In this document: in pieces, positions 1 to 8,304 of the stretch
Position numbering within the stretch: the stretch's first letter is position 1
How the letters are laid out: every line of letters starts with the position of its first letter
Assembly (NCBI GenBank): GCA_964017195.1
Contig: CAXHKT010000142.1
Location: 45,837 to 109,836 of the forward strand
Direction of reading: 5' to 3'
Length of the DNA: 64,000 nucleotides
Origin: Siderastrea radians
Taxonomy: Eukaryota; Cnidaria; Anthozoa; Scleractinia; Rhizangiidae
Program-made: the position numbers and the translations under genes
The notes under the pieces: generated by a model
What the model was told of the DNA's origin: nothing
What the model saw: only the letters and a program-made list of their open reading frames with translations
Database searches by the model: none

Positions 1-35
<35 letters not shown>
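1..35. repeat. (GA)n microsatellite, left flank of the 12 kb element
   Basis: Uninterrupted GA dinucleotides run from the window edge to base 35, where TTAGATTCA begins. The same dinucleotide on the same strand follows the mirror terminus TGAATCTAA at 12,191. This suggests either insertion of an element into a GA tract or GA tracts forming part of its ends. The tract is cut by the window edge. Confidence 0.97.
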
Positions 36-37
<2 letters not shown>

Positions 38-290
38 AGATTCAGGTGGGTATTTGCTACTTAAACTGGGTATTTGCTACCGTAGCAAGTACTCATTTGT
101 GCGTATTTGCTACCTTAGTGAGTATTTGCTGCGGTAGCAAATACTCACCTGTGAGTATTTGCTACGAAAAGTCGGTATTTGCTACGGTAGCAAATACGGA
201 GGGTTAGTATTTGCTACCAAAAGTAGGTATTTGCTACCGTTGCAAATACGGATAGTAGGTATTTGCTACCCTTGTGACGTTTTTGCTTTC
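36..290. repeat. Left subterminal array of GTATTTGCTAC repeats, partly palindromic
   Basis: About nine forward copies of GTATTTGCTAC or one-base variants occur between 50 and 268, with four reverse copies interleaved. At 175-197 a forward copy and a reverse copy are separated by a single G, forming a near-perfect palindrome. Clustered subterminal repeats like this are typical binding sites for a transposon's own recombinase or transposase, but no binding is shown here. Confidence 0.85.
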
Positions 291-504
291 AAAAGTAACT
301 ATTTGAAATCGTAATTATAAATATATACCCGTTGGCTTCAAAGATTCATTTATGCATGTCCAAAATATACATTGGCAGTGCAAAAAAGAAATTTTCATGA
401 AAAGTCAATACTTTGTTGCCCATTGCCCCTAACTATGTAAACAAGTGTAAGCTTCATTTGTATCGAGCTTTAATTTGACCATACTTTTCTTATTGTAGTT
501 AGGT

Positions 505-1118
505 TTGGTATCACTGTGGAAGAAGAAATATAGAAAAACTGGAAAGAACAAATGCGAGGGCCTTGAGATTTGCGTACGAAGCGCTCTTACGGCGTATCGG
601 ATCAACATCAACCTTAGAAAATCGACGCACTCAAGACATGTTACTGACTGTGAACAATATTGTTCAAGGCAGGGCTCAATCCAGCCTCAAAAATCTTATA
701 ACTAAGAAGAGAACAGCGTACAATATAATCTTCGCGGAAATTTCAATCTTTCCATACCTAAAATGAACACTACCAGGTACGGTCTTAAGTCGTGGCGTTA
801 TGCTGCAGCAAAGCACTGGAACATGCTACCTCGTAATATTCGTTCCATGGCAGGCTCAAAAGACTTTTTGAAAAAGATTCGGCAAACTGATTTTCACGTT
901 TGATACATTTTGATTATATTTCATCGCTTTTATCTTGGCTTTTTTCTGAATTAACTTGATGTTTTTAAGCGATTTTAAATTAGCCGATGTAAATACTTTT
1001 TTTAAGTTTTTATGATGTTGTACATTACTTAATTTAAATCATGGAGCACCTGTAAACTAGCGAACAGCTAAGCGTGTACTTGTCCATGTTAAATAAAGTA
1101 TGTCTATGTCTTTGTCTA
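505..1118 (+). mobile_element. 5'-truncated non-LTR retrotransposon (L2/CR1-like) 3' end
   Basis: Conceptual translation with one frameshift near 735 gives the conserved C-terminal tail of L2/CR1-type reverse transcriptases. It reads KLERTNARALRFAYEALL early, then NLRGNFNLSIPK, then SWRYAAAKHWNMLP, and stops near 902. A 3' UTR follows with AATAAA near 1,092 and a short tail of repeated ATGTCT-like units to about 1,118. Only the last ~130 residues survive, so this is a dead 5'-truncated insertion, apparently nested in the larger block. Confidence 0.85.
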
Positions 1119-1254
1119 TTATGCATATTGTCTTAAATCTAATTTCGTTATACAATCTGAAAGGAGACAGAAATTTGTGAAACAGCGCGCGCTGTAGTTG
1201 TCCAGCAGTAAATTACTGGACACATGGCGTAAAATAAAACAAACATAACATGAG

Positions 1255-1812
1255 GAAAGCGCCTGGGATCACAACAGAAGAAGGAGATAGCATATCACTA
1301 AGGAGGGAAGAAGGACAACACAAAGACTGCGCATAGCACTAAAGAAACAAAAAAACAACTTAAAGGAAGCGCGTAACACCAGACAAACAAACTAAAACAC
1401 AAAGACACCGCTTAGTACCAAACAAACAAGAGACAGCGCGTAGCATTAAACAAACAAGCAACAACACAAAGACAGGGCGTAGCACTAAACAAACAAACAA
1501 ACAACGACACAAAGACTCAGACACTAAACAAACTACCAAATAAGCAAAAAAGACAGCGCGTAGCTCTAAAGAAACAAACGACACAAAGACAGCGCGTAGC
1601 ACTAGACAACCAAACGACACAAAGACAGTGCGTAACACTAAAGAAACAAACAAAAAAACACAAAGACGACGCAAAGCACTAATCAAATTAAAAAACAACA
1701 CAAAGGCAGTGGGTATGAGTAACGTACAAACAAACACCAAGGAAAGAAAGCGCATAGCATTAACGTATAAAACACAAAAAAGACAGCATGTAGCATTAAC
1801 GTAATGCGACTG
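1255..1812 (+). repeat. Minisatellite array 1 (unit ~35-45 bp, core AAGACAGCGCGTAGCACTAA)
   Basis: Degenerate tandem units carry the core ACAAAGACAGCGCGTAGC followed by ACTAAACAAACAA-type spacers. Core starts near 1,433, 1,470, 1,552, 1,589 and 1,622 are 33-80 bases apart. The array ends in CATTAACGTAATGCG. The same core and ending occur in the array at 10,263-11,045. The long minus-strand open frame across this array (1,360-1,980) is a translation of the repeat, not a gene. Confidence 0.85.
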
Positions 1813-2937
1813 AATAATTAGCGAGATCACCGCTCTTTTTAGGCATTGATGTTTCCTAGAAAGGGCAAGAAATTGTGATTTTTTCAGAATTATAGGTCCA
1901 CAAGTAATATAATATATATGTAAATATGAGTGACATTTAACTTTTCTGGCAAAAAATCCAATTTTGACCTGTGGTCGCAAACAATACTACATATTCACAC
2001 ACTAGATGGTTGGTAAGTACACAGAGTGGTAAAGGCTTTTTTAGCTTCGAAAAGGGATATTCACTTTATATATTAGCTGCTTTCCAAACTATGTCGTCAA
2101 TGTAACAACTCACTGTCCACAGAACAAGGCGTTCGCGCAAATCGCTGGGCTATTAATTCACAGCCAATCACGGCAGATGTTGGGCTCCCTTCCCATGTCA
2201 CGCGTCACGCGTAACGCCAGTAACACAGAGACAGTGACTGACGCCAGCCAGTTCAGGTGAGTCCATTGGTTTGCTACTTCTATAAAGTAAATTACATACT
2301 TTAAGAGCCAAACTTCGCGAATTGCCAACACTGTCCAGTTTCTAAGAAGTTATGAATCCTTTTCATTAATAGCGTCTTTAAAAAGCAAAACAACTGAGCA
2401 AAACGTCGCATATTTCTTCAATGGACGCAAAATCAATGCATGCGACTGAATCGTTGCGACTTATGCGACGTTTTTAAGCCATACGGTAGCGATACATTCT
2501 TCAACCATTTTAACGATATTGAATTTAACTCGATTCTGTATTGCACGTCTGATAACTTTTGAATTACATAAGGATCAGTCGTTTAGAAAACTAAAAAGCA
2601 CATGGAAAAATGGAGCAAAGCACATGGTCGCTGTATTCGATCAAGCATGACCGATGACGTCAACTCACTTTGGTTGGCTTTTTTTATTTGTCAGTGTACC
2701 ATAGTGCATGCGTTGCACTTTTATTCTCAAAAATTAGAGTTTATTAATGAATATTTCAAAAATAATGTTAGTGTTTTTTTAGTGGTAAAATTATACTGCG
2801 ATTAATTAAAAAAAAAAACATTGCGCAGTTGTTATAAGACGCAGTACATAAAAAAACTAAAACGAGGGGTTCACCATGCCTGCTTCACTATATTGGGCTC
2901 TGGTATACAACTACTTTGCTTTCTTGTGACAGTAATA
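1813..2937. other. No gene seen
   Basis: AT-rich sequence with only short chance open frames. It contains a CpG-richer patch near 2,150-2,250 (GTCACGCGTCACGCGTAACGCC) but no recognisable promoter, RNA gene or repeat family. Confidence 0.5.
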
Positions 2938-3266
2938 TACCGTAAACTTCCGGTTGTAAGCCTTGTGCTTATACAACCTGGTTAGGGGTTTTATTTGGGC
3001 TTATAAACGGAGGGGCTAATATCCGCAAGGGGGGTGGGGCTATAGGCGGAATAAAACACGTTTCGAAACGAGCCACGGCATTGTTGATTGAAATACGTTT
3101 TTAGTTGAGAAGTCATAATAAGGCAACATTAAGGCTTGTTCAGTACTGTCATCCAGCAGAGGAAAGCTTATATCCTGGGGGAGACATAACCGGATGTTTT
3201 TTTTGGGTTTGCTGGGAGATGGGCCTATAACCGGGGGGGGGGGACTATAACCGGAATTTTACGGTA
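2938..3266. mobile_element. MITE with 19-21 bp terminal inverted repeats, TA flanks
   Basis: The left end TACCGTAAACTTCCGGTT (2,938 on) and the right end AACCGGAATTTTACGGTA (to 3,266) are inverted copies. If the outer TA is the target duplication, the termini start CCGTAAA. The interior carries several degenerate GGGGCTTATAACCGG-like units and a G-run. It is non-coding. TA duplication would fit a Tc1/mariner-type source; that assignment is inferred. Confidence 0.75.
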
Positions 3267-3621
3267 GATATATATAAAGCTAGCCTTAAGCAAGAGACAC
3301 CCGCTACTTTCTGAAAGGTATTGGTAGCAATGGAATGTTATTAATATTCTTCTGATAGTACAAAATGTTACAGTGAACAGCTAAAACACATAAAGTTTTC
3401 CAAAAAAAATAATGAAACTAGTGAAATAATAGGGTAATTTAGGACGCTTTTAGTGAAACGCCTAAATTAAAGCAGATTGGGATAAAGACTTCATGAGAAT
3501 GTTTCAATATATCATGGACAGGCTTTAGTAGGAGAAAACTTACCTGCCAACCTTTTAGCCTGAAAGAAATCCTGAATGTTCGGTATGAGCGCAATGTCGC
3601 ACGCACGCTTATAATGCAAGA

Positions 3622-3674
3622 AATTATGTACGGCAGGATGCGCACTGCCAGTGCGCATCCTGCCGTGCATAATT
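3622..3674. repeat. 25-bp near-perfect hairpin, 3-base loop
   Basis: Bases 3,622-3,646 pair with 3,650-3,674. 24 of the 25 pairs are Watson-Crick and one is a G-U wobble, and the loop is GCC. The stem core CGGCAGGATGCGCACT is much more GC-rich than its surroundings. No poly-T terminator or coding frame is associated with it. Confidence 0.95.
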
Positions 3675-4863
3675 CAACGGAATAACCTTAGGAGTATATC
3701 CATAATACAATGAATAAGATATTTTCAAAAGGTTTGTTTACATGTTGAAAACTCCTTAATCTAGTCTGTGACTTCTTGTGTGTCTGTTGGGGGTATTAAT
3801 GACATACCACAAAAAGTACGTTTCAAATGGTAAATTACTTGTAGTCTTCGGATCTATAATTACCTTTTTAGAAAAAAAAACAAACACAGCATACTTTCTG
3901 CGCGATTGGCTAAGTGTTACGCGGAAAATGATCTAAATGATCTAAAAAAAGCCTTGAAACGAATCTGATGTCCCACGTACAGAGCTAGATAGAAACCTCT
4001 AATTAAAGACCTTTCACCTTTTCTACGCCATTTTTTAGCCACGAAATTTGCATCAGAAATAACAAACATGAGCGCGAAAAACATATACAGACGCACTGAC
4101 ATTTTGATAAAATGTTGGTAGAAGAAATGAAGAGGATACTGCATCTGAAGATATGTTGCTTGCGTCATATGTGTAAACCAGCATTTTGGGCTAAAAAGAT
4201 CAGTCTATTACCACTCATTTGAAAAGTTTATTCAATGCTACCTCATAATTCAGTTGAGAGCGGCAAAATAATATGCGGGGTCCTAACGGCAGGCGCTTCC
4301 CACCATCCCATTTAATATCTTGCTCCTCTGACACCGCGCCCTTTATAAACTCAAGCGCCTGTTACGTTCCCATATCACTGGCCATTTGCGGTCAACTATG
4401 ACTAAGAAGACCAATACCAGCTAGAAACATAAAATTTTATAGGCAACAATAGACAAAGTTATTGTATTTCGAAGAATAAAAGGGTCCAATTATTAACTAC
4501 AGTTTGGCAGCTCTGTTTTCACCGACGCCTGACTGCAGATTCACATTTACTGCTCCAAATGTAAATCCCCTGGCACTGTCAGAAGGTTTTCCTCGCATAC
4601 TGAATTAGACTATTAATAAAAATGAACTCGCGGGATATTAATCACAATAGAAAAATTGATTAAAAGACTAAACAGCTATACACTAATTTGCAATGTTTGA
4701 ATCATATTCCGGCCATGCTCGTGGGGCACGCTCGTGATTCATTGTTTTCGCGCGTCACCTTGTTTTGATAACAAAGCACTTATAACACGTACAGAAATAT
4801 ACAATATTAATAGATTTATTTATTTCAACCTCTGTCTTATTGTCCTAGCTTTCAATTCAGAGA
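3675..4863. other. Leader region of the recombinase gene, no ORF
   Basis: No gene-like frame is present. The last 50 bases before the ATG at 4,864 are a pyrimidine-rich stretch ending TTTCAATTCAG at about 4,860. This is a good splice acceptor and suggests an untranslated 5' exon further upstream. I cannot place its donor or a promoter. Confidence 0.4.
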
Positions 4864-5181
4864 ATGAGTGAAGCGGAGAAAGGTAGTGGCGAGGTGGGCT
4901 CTTCCGCCGACGCTGAAGCTGGAGGTTCAAATCCACCCAAAAAACGGAAGTCGAAGAAATGTTCGCAGTGTCAAGCGTATGTGCAGAACTTAAGTCGGCA
5001 CCAGAAAGAGGTTCATGGTATGACAAAAATAAGACGGAAACTCAGTGAATACTTAACTGGTGAAAAGAAGCCACCTAGGGGTAAGGTGAAGTTCTGTCCA
5101 TTATCCCCCTGCAAAAGACACCGAACGCCCATATTCCAACTCCACAAACACCTACAGTCAAACGTGCACAAACTTAAGTAA
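4864..5181 (+). CDS. Segment 1: N-terminal zinc-finger region of recombinase protein
   Basis: 105 codons starting at ATG 4,864, right after a splice-acceptor-like CAG. After an acidic start and a basic PKKRKSKK stretch (possible nuclear signal), residues 35-53 contain a C-x2-C-x9-H-x4-H finger (KCSQCQAYVQNLSRH...). Residues 78-104 contain a second, looser C-x4-C...H...H finger (FCPLSPCKRH...). Paired fingers ahead of a tyrosine recombinase are what I would expect of a self-encoded DNA-binding module. It ends at TAA 5,179-5,181. The fingers could also be produced alone as a short DNA-binding protein. Confidence 0.65.
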   Translation: MSEAEKGSGEVGSSADAEAGGSNPPKKRKSKKCSQCQAYVQNLSRHQKEVHGMTKIRRKLSEYLTGEKKPPRGKVKFCPLSPCKRHRTPIFQLHKHLQSNVHKLK

Positions 5182-6327
5182 GGCAGCCCAAGTTATGTCA
5201 GTGCATTGGGCAAAGCGAAAAGAGTAGCACTCAAGGATTTTGACTCCTACCTGAAAGAGAAGAGAAAAAAGCGAGAGGCTAGCAGGAAAACACGTGATTC
5301 CAATGAAGATGCCCAAACTGACGAAGACAAAAGTCTTGAAAACGATGGCGGCCTAGACCCACGGGAACAGAATACGAGTAAAATGCTAAAGACTGGAGGA
5401 TTGTATGGAAGAGTCCCCGACTGCCACGAAAGAAAGGAATTTGAGAAGTCTCAAGACGAGAGCAGTGATAGTGAACAGGAGAACGCCAGGGAAGAAGAGT
5501 ACGAAGCTTTGGCCAGAAGAAGTCGCGAAAATGAGAAAGACAAGTTTAACAGTGTCCAGAAGCGTCCGAACAGTGACAAGGAGAGGAAACTAGAAGAAGA
5601 GAGAATGGAGAAGGCTCAGGAAGAGAAGAGAGTCAGTGATGAAGAGTATGATGATTTAGCGGAAAGGGTGTGGAACACACACGAATCAAACAGGGCCTCT
5701 TTCTCTAACGTTACAAGATTGCCAAGAGTGAAGAGTGCGGAAGAATGCATGCATAGTGATAAAAATCACGAAGATCTTCAAAATAGCGAAGATATTACCA
5801 GTATGGAGGTGCCTGAAATAGTTACTCTCTCTGATAGCGATGAGGCTACAGAATACGATCCTTATGACGATTCAGACACAGATGAATCTAGCGAAGTACA
5901 GTGGACTGAAACTTCTTCTTCTCTATCACAAGAATGCGACCAATTAATGACTGAGTTAGTGGAAGTTATCGGTAAAGACAATTGTCAAAATGATTCATTT
6001 TTAGACAATGAAGAGCCCTGGAAGAAAGTTGTCAATCGGTTCATCAATGTTAAAACAAGCGAAGGCTTCACATTTAAGACTCCTGCAGAGTCGGCGAACG
6101 TTTGCAGGCAAGACTTAGAAGAGATGGAACAATGCAGTCAAGAAGATCTATTTAAAGAACTATTTCAAGAGTATGCAAGCGACAATGATGATGCGTTGGA
6201 AGAATGGGTGGCTAGTGACTGCGAAACAGAGGGTGTACAGACTTCTTGTGAACGAGAACCTGAGCTCAATAGAGAAAATGTAAGTATGGATCATGATGAT
6301 GATTTACTCGCGGAATTTTACATGTGA
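5182..6327 (+). CDS. Segment 2: acidic, Ser/Glu-rich linker
   Basis: This is in the same frame as segment 1 and continues directly after the TAA. There is no ATG near its beginning; the first Met-compatible codon there is TTG at 5,206. A short basic patch (KEKRKKREASRK) is followed by about 330 residues rich in Glu, Asp and Ser, with runs such as SDSDEATEYDPYDDSDTDES. No known fold is recognised. It looks like a disordered acidic linker or activation-like region. It ends at TGA 6,325-6,327, whose context is TGA-CTG. Confidence 0.6.
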   Translation, partial: GSPSYVSALGKAKRVALKDFDSYLKEKRKKREASRKTRDSNEDAQTDEDKSLENDGGLDPREQNTSKMLKTGGLYGRVPDCHERKEFEKSQDESSDSEQENAREEEYEALARRSRENEKDKFNSVQKRPNSDKERKLEEERMEKAQEEKRVSDEEYDDLAERVWNTHESNRASFSNVTRLPRVKSAEECMHSDKNHEDLQNSEDITSMEVPEIVTLSDSDEATEYDPYDDSDTDESSEVQWTETSSSLSQECDQLMTELVEVIGKDNCQNDSFLDNEEPWKKVVNRFINVKTSEGFTFKTPAESANVCRQDLEEMEQCSQEDLFKELFQEYASDNDDALEEWVASDCETEGVQTSCEREPELNRENVSMDHDDDLLAEFYM

Positions 6328-8040
6328 CTGGTTGATGTTGATGGAGGCTATCGAAACGAAAAGATTGCCCAGCAATACAAGAATCAAGTGCGAAACGTTA
6401 TTCACAGGTTGACCCTCACAGAAGCAGTCACCACGGAAAGGCAGGAGAAACGCCCTTCAGTACAGTTGCTGCTAATTCCTGGAAAGGACGGGGACACATT
6501 CTTGAAGAGTTGGCTTTCATATGCTGTAAACCGCTATCAGCCAGGAACTGTGCAATCGTATCTGATGAGTCTCCGGCTATTTTACAAATTCCTTATTCAA
6601 GAGCAAAAAGACATTGCCAATGTTACCCTGGAGACATTAAATGCACGACGCGATCTGATGAGTTCATGGTCAGCGGCACAGAAGAAAAAGGTTGCCAAGA
6701 GGAAGCTAGAAAAGCGTGACGAAGATTTCAAGAAACTGCTCTCAAGCGAGCACCTTTTCCAGATCTGCCATGGAAATCAGCGTGTCAATGCTATTAAGCA
6801 GCTCGCTTCATCATCGGAACCCACTGATGGTGTAGAGGATGCGTCAAAAGTTCTCAGTGACAAGTCACATTGTGAAGTGCGTGATTGGTTGATGACCCGT
6901 CTACTTATAGACAACAGTGGCAGAAGTGGAGTGGCTGCAAATATGAAGATAAGCGAATTTAAGGAGGCTGTGTATTATCCTGGTACGGATGAAGATCCAG
7001 CACGGTACAGGATTCTGGTAAATGATCATAAAACTGCTGGAGTGTATGGAGCAGCAGTGGTCTGGGTGCACGACGACTTGTACAAGCTTGTGGAGATGTA
7101 CTTGAGAACTGTAAGAAGCCAGATTACATCATTGGCTCCACACGTCGAGCAAGTATTTGTCTCAAGCAATGGCATGCCTCTGACTTCATCACAAGTATCC
7201 ACCTGTGTTTACAGAACAGTTCAGAGAGAAGGAATTGAGACAAATGGAAGGATCTGCGCCACAACAGTACGAAAATCACTTGCAACGGGGATGCACGTGC
7301 ATATGCCTGAAGAGAAAGATCATTTAGCAGCCCTGTCTCTGCACAAGACAAAGACGCAAGCCGACTACTACCGTGTTCATGATAAAGTAAATGAGACTGA
7401 TTTAGGTCGTAGAGCAGTCCAGAGGCTCGTTTCCCTTAAAACTGAAAATACTCATCACGCAAAAGTCGAGAAGCCTACCCCATGGACGGAGGAAGAAGTG
7501 AGTGGACTGAAAGATCTGTTCAAAGAAGAAATTGCGACTGGAGCTATTAACGAGGGTGAGATAATAAAAAAAGTCTCAACAGAAAACATTCTGAAAGCAC
7601 ATTCGGTTAAGGCAATCGTCCTAAAGCTACGGCGAATGAGCGATGAATTCAGAAAGGATATCCCACTTCCTACTGAGCAGGAGACAAGCACGGAGAGGGT
7701 TCTGAAATTTCTTTCTTCAGCACCGTGTGAGAGTGATAAATCTGGTCCAGTCCACGCCCCGTCCCTAGCATCCGCGACTTCCACATTTTGGAGGAAATTT
7801 ACGGATGAGCAAACCAGCCATCTACTCAGCTTGACACAAGACCTTGTGAAAAACAACGCTGTTAAGAGAGAAGACGTCTGGCAAAGAGTAAAGGATGATG
7901 CAAGATCTCTGGAACTTGGCATGATAACAGGAAAAGAAGTAGAAGACGAGGAAGAATTAAAGAAGTGTAAGCAGCGTTTAGTTGACAAGGTGCGTAAAGA
8001 AATGCGCCAGGCAAAGCGGCAAAAACAAAAGAAGAAATAA
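6328..8040 (+). CDS. Segment 3: tyrosine recombinase catalytic domain with SANT-like tail
   Basis: The frame is open from 6,328; GTG 6,388 is used here as residue 1. Residues 35-110 resemble a core-binding (SAM-like) domain. Catalytic candidates are Arg179 (NSGRSGVAANM, box I), Lys215 (DHKT), Arg295 (TTVRKSLAT, box II), His319 and Tyr328 (HKTKTQADYY). The Arg-His-Tyr spacing of 24 and 9 fits the family. The usual box II His is Thr292. The C-terminal tail holds two W/F-centred helical repeats (PWTEEEVSGLKDLF near 365, FWRKFTDEQTSHLLSL near 467) that resemble Myb/SANT units, then a basic end. The enzyme would cut and join DNA through the tyrosine. The closest known group is Crypton-type recombinases; the family is not assigned. 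Confidence 0.82.
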   Translation: MVDVDGGYRNEKIAQQYKNQVRNVIHRLTLTEAVTTERQEKRPSVQLLLIPGKDGDTFLKSWLSYAVNRYQPGTVQSYLMSLRLFYKFLIQEQKDIANVTLETLNARRDLMSSWSAAQKKKVAKRKLEKRDEDFKKLLSSEHLFQICHGNQRVNAIKQLASSSEPTDGVEDASKVLSDKSHCEVRDWLMTRLLIDNSGRSGVAANMKISEFKEAVYYPGTDEDPARYRILVNDHKTAGVYGAAVVWVHDDLYKLVEMYLRTVRSQITSLAPHVEQVFVSSNGMPLTSSQVSTCVYRTVQREGIETNGRICATTVRKSLATGMHVHMPEEKDHLAALSLHKTKTQADYYRVHDKVNETDLGRRAVQRLVSLKTENTHHAKVEKPTPWTEEEVSGLKDLFKEEIATGAINEGEIIKKVSTENILKAHSVKAIVLKLRRMSDEFRKDIPLPTEQETSTERVLKFLSSAPCESDKSGPVHAPSLASATSTFWRKFTDEQTSHLLSLTQDLVKNNAVKREDVWQRVKDDARSLELGMITGKEVEDEEELKKCKQRLVDKVRKEMRQAKRQKQKKK

Positions 8041-8041
8041 A
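8036..8041 (+). terminator. AATAAA poly(A) signal overlapping the recombinase stop codon
   Basis: AATAAA spans the TAA stop of the recombinase frame (AAA TAA A). If used, the 3' UTR would be very short, ending in the CAAGCGCAA-rich stretch. Confidence 0.4.
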
Positions 8042-8060
8042 TCATCTTCTTCAAGCGCAA

Positions 8061-8304
8061 CAAGCAAACGCAAGCGCAAATGCAAATGCAAGCCATTTTC
8101 ACACGCGTAAAGCAAGCGCAAGGAATATAAAGCATGCAGGCGCAGTTAAGCTTTTTTTTTCAATGCCAGATAAAGATATTATATCCGCCGGACCATGGTA
8201 CAAACACTGGTCAATACTTTTTCGCCTCACGCTTACGATTTCCCTGTTCAAGCACAAGCACAAGAAAATAAACCTCTTCCATTCCTTGCGCTTGCGTTTG
8301 CTTG
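8061..8304. repeat. Inverted repeat just after the recombinase gene
   Basis: CAAGCAAACGCAAGCGCAA at 8,061-8,079 is repeated exactly in inverted orientation at 8,286-8,304. The arms are surrounded by further CAAGCGCAA / CTTGCGCTTG units. It could be a degraded fold-back element or a structure in the transcript end. Confidence 0.8.

Larger units (their letters stand above)
4864..8040 (+). pseudogene. Zinc-finger / tyrosine-recombinase gene, one frame with two in-frame stops
   Basis: Three long open stretches (4,864-5,181, 5,182-6,327 and 6,328-8,040) share one reading frame. They are separated only by TAA at 5,179-5,181 and TGA at 6,325-6,327. Sequence directly after each stop continues in frame with protein-like composition, and no frameshift is seen. 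The order is N-terminal C2H2-type fingers, a charged acidic linker, then a tyrosine-recombinase catalytic domain with a basic SANT-like tail. Two nonsense mutations in an otherwise intact gene would make it a young pseudogene. Stop-codon readthrough or splicing around the stops is possible, since AAGTAAGG at 5,176-5,183 resembles a splice donor. If the gene is live it would mobilise the 12 kb block. Confidence 0.72.

Noticed and set aside
1..290. CRISPR-like array of GTATTTGCTAC repeats
   Set aside because: Repeats are short, irregularly spaced and occur in both orientations, and the window is eukaryotic.
1360..1980. 206-codon minus-strand frame with repeated hydrophobic segments
   Set aside because: It is the translation of the minisatellite at 1,255-1,812; the apparent protein repeats follow the DNA repeat.
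7455..8135. 226-codon minus-strand frame
   Set aside because: It is antisense to the recombinase gene; its composition is explained by the plus-strand codons.
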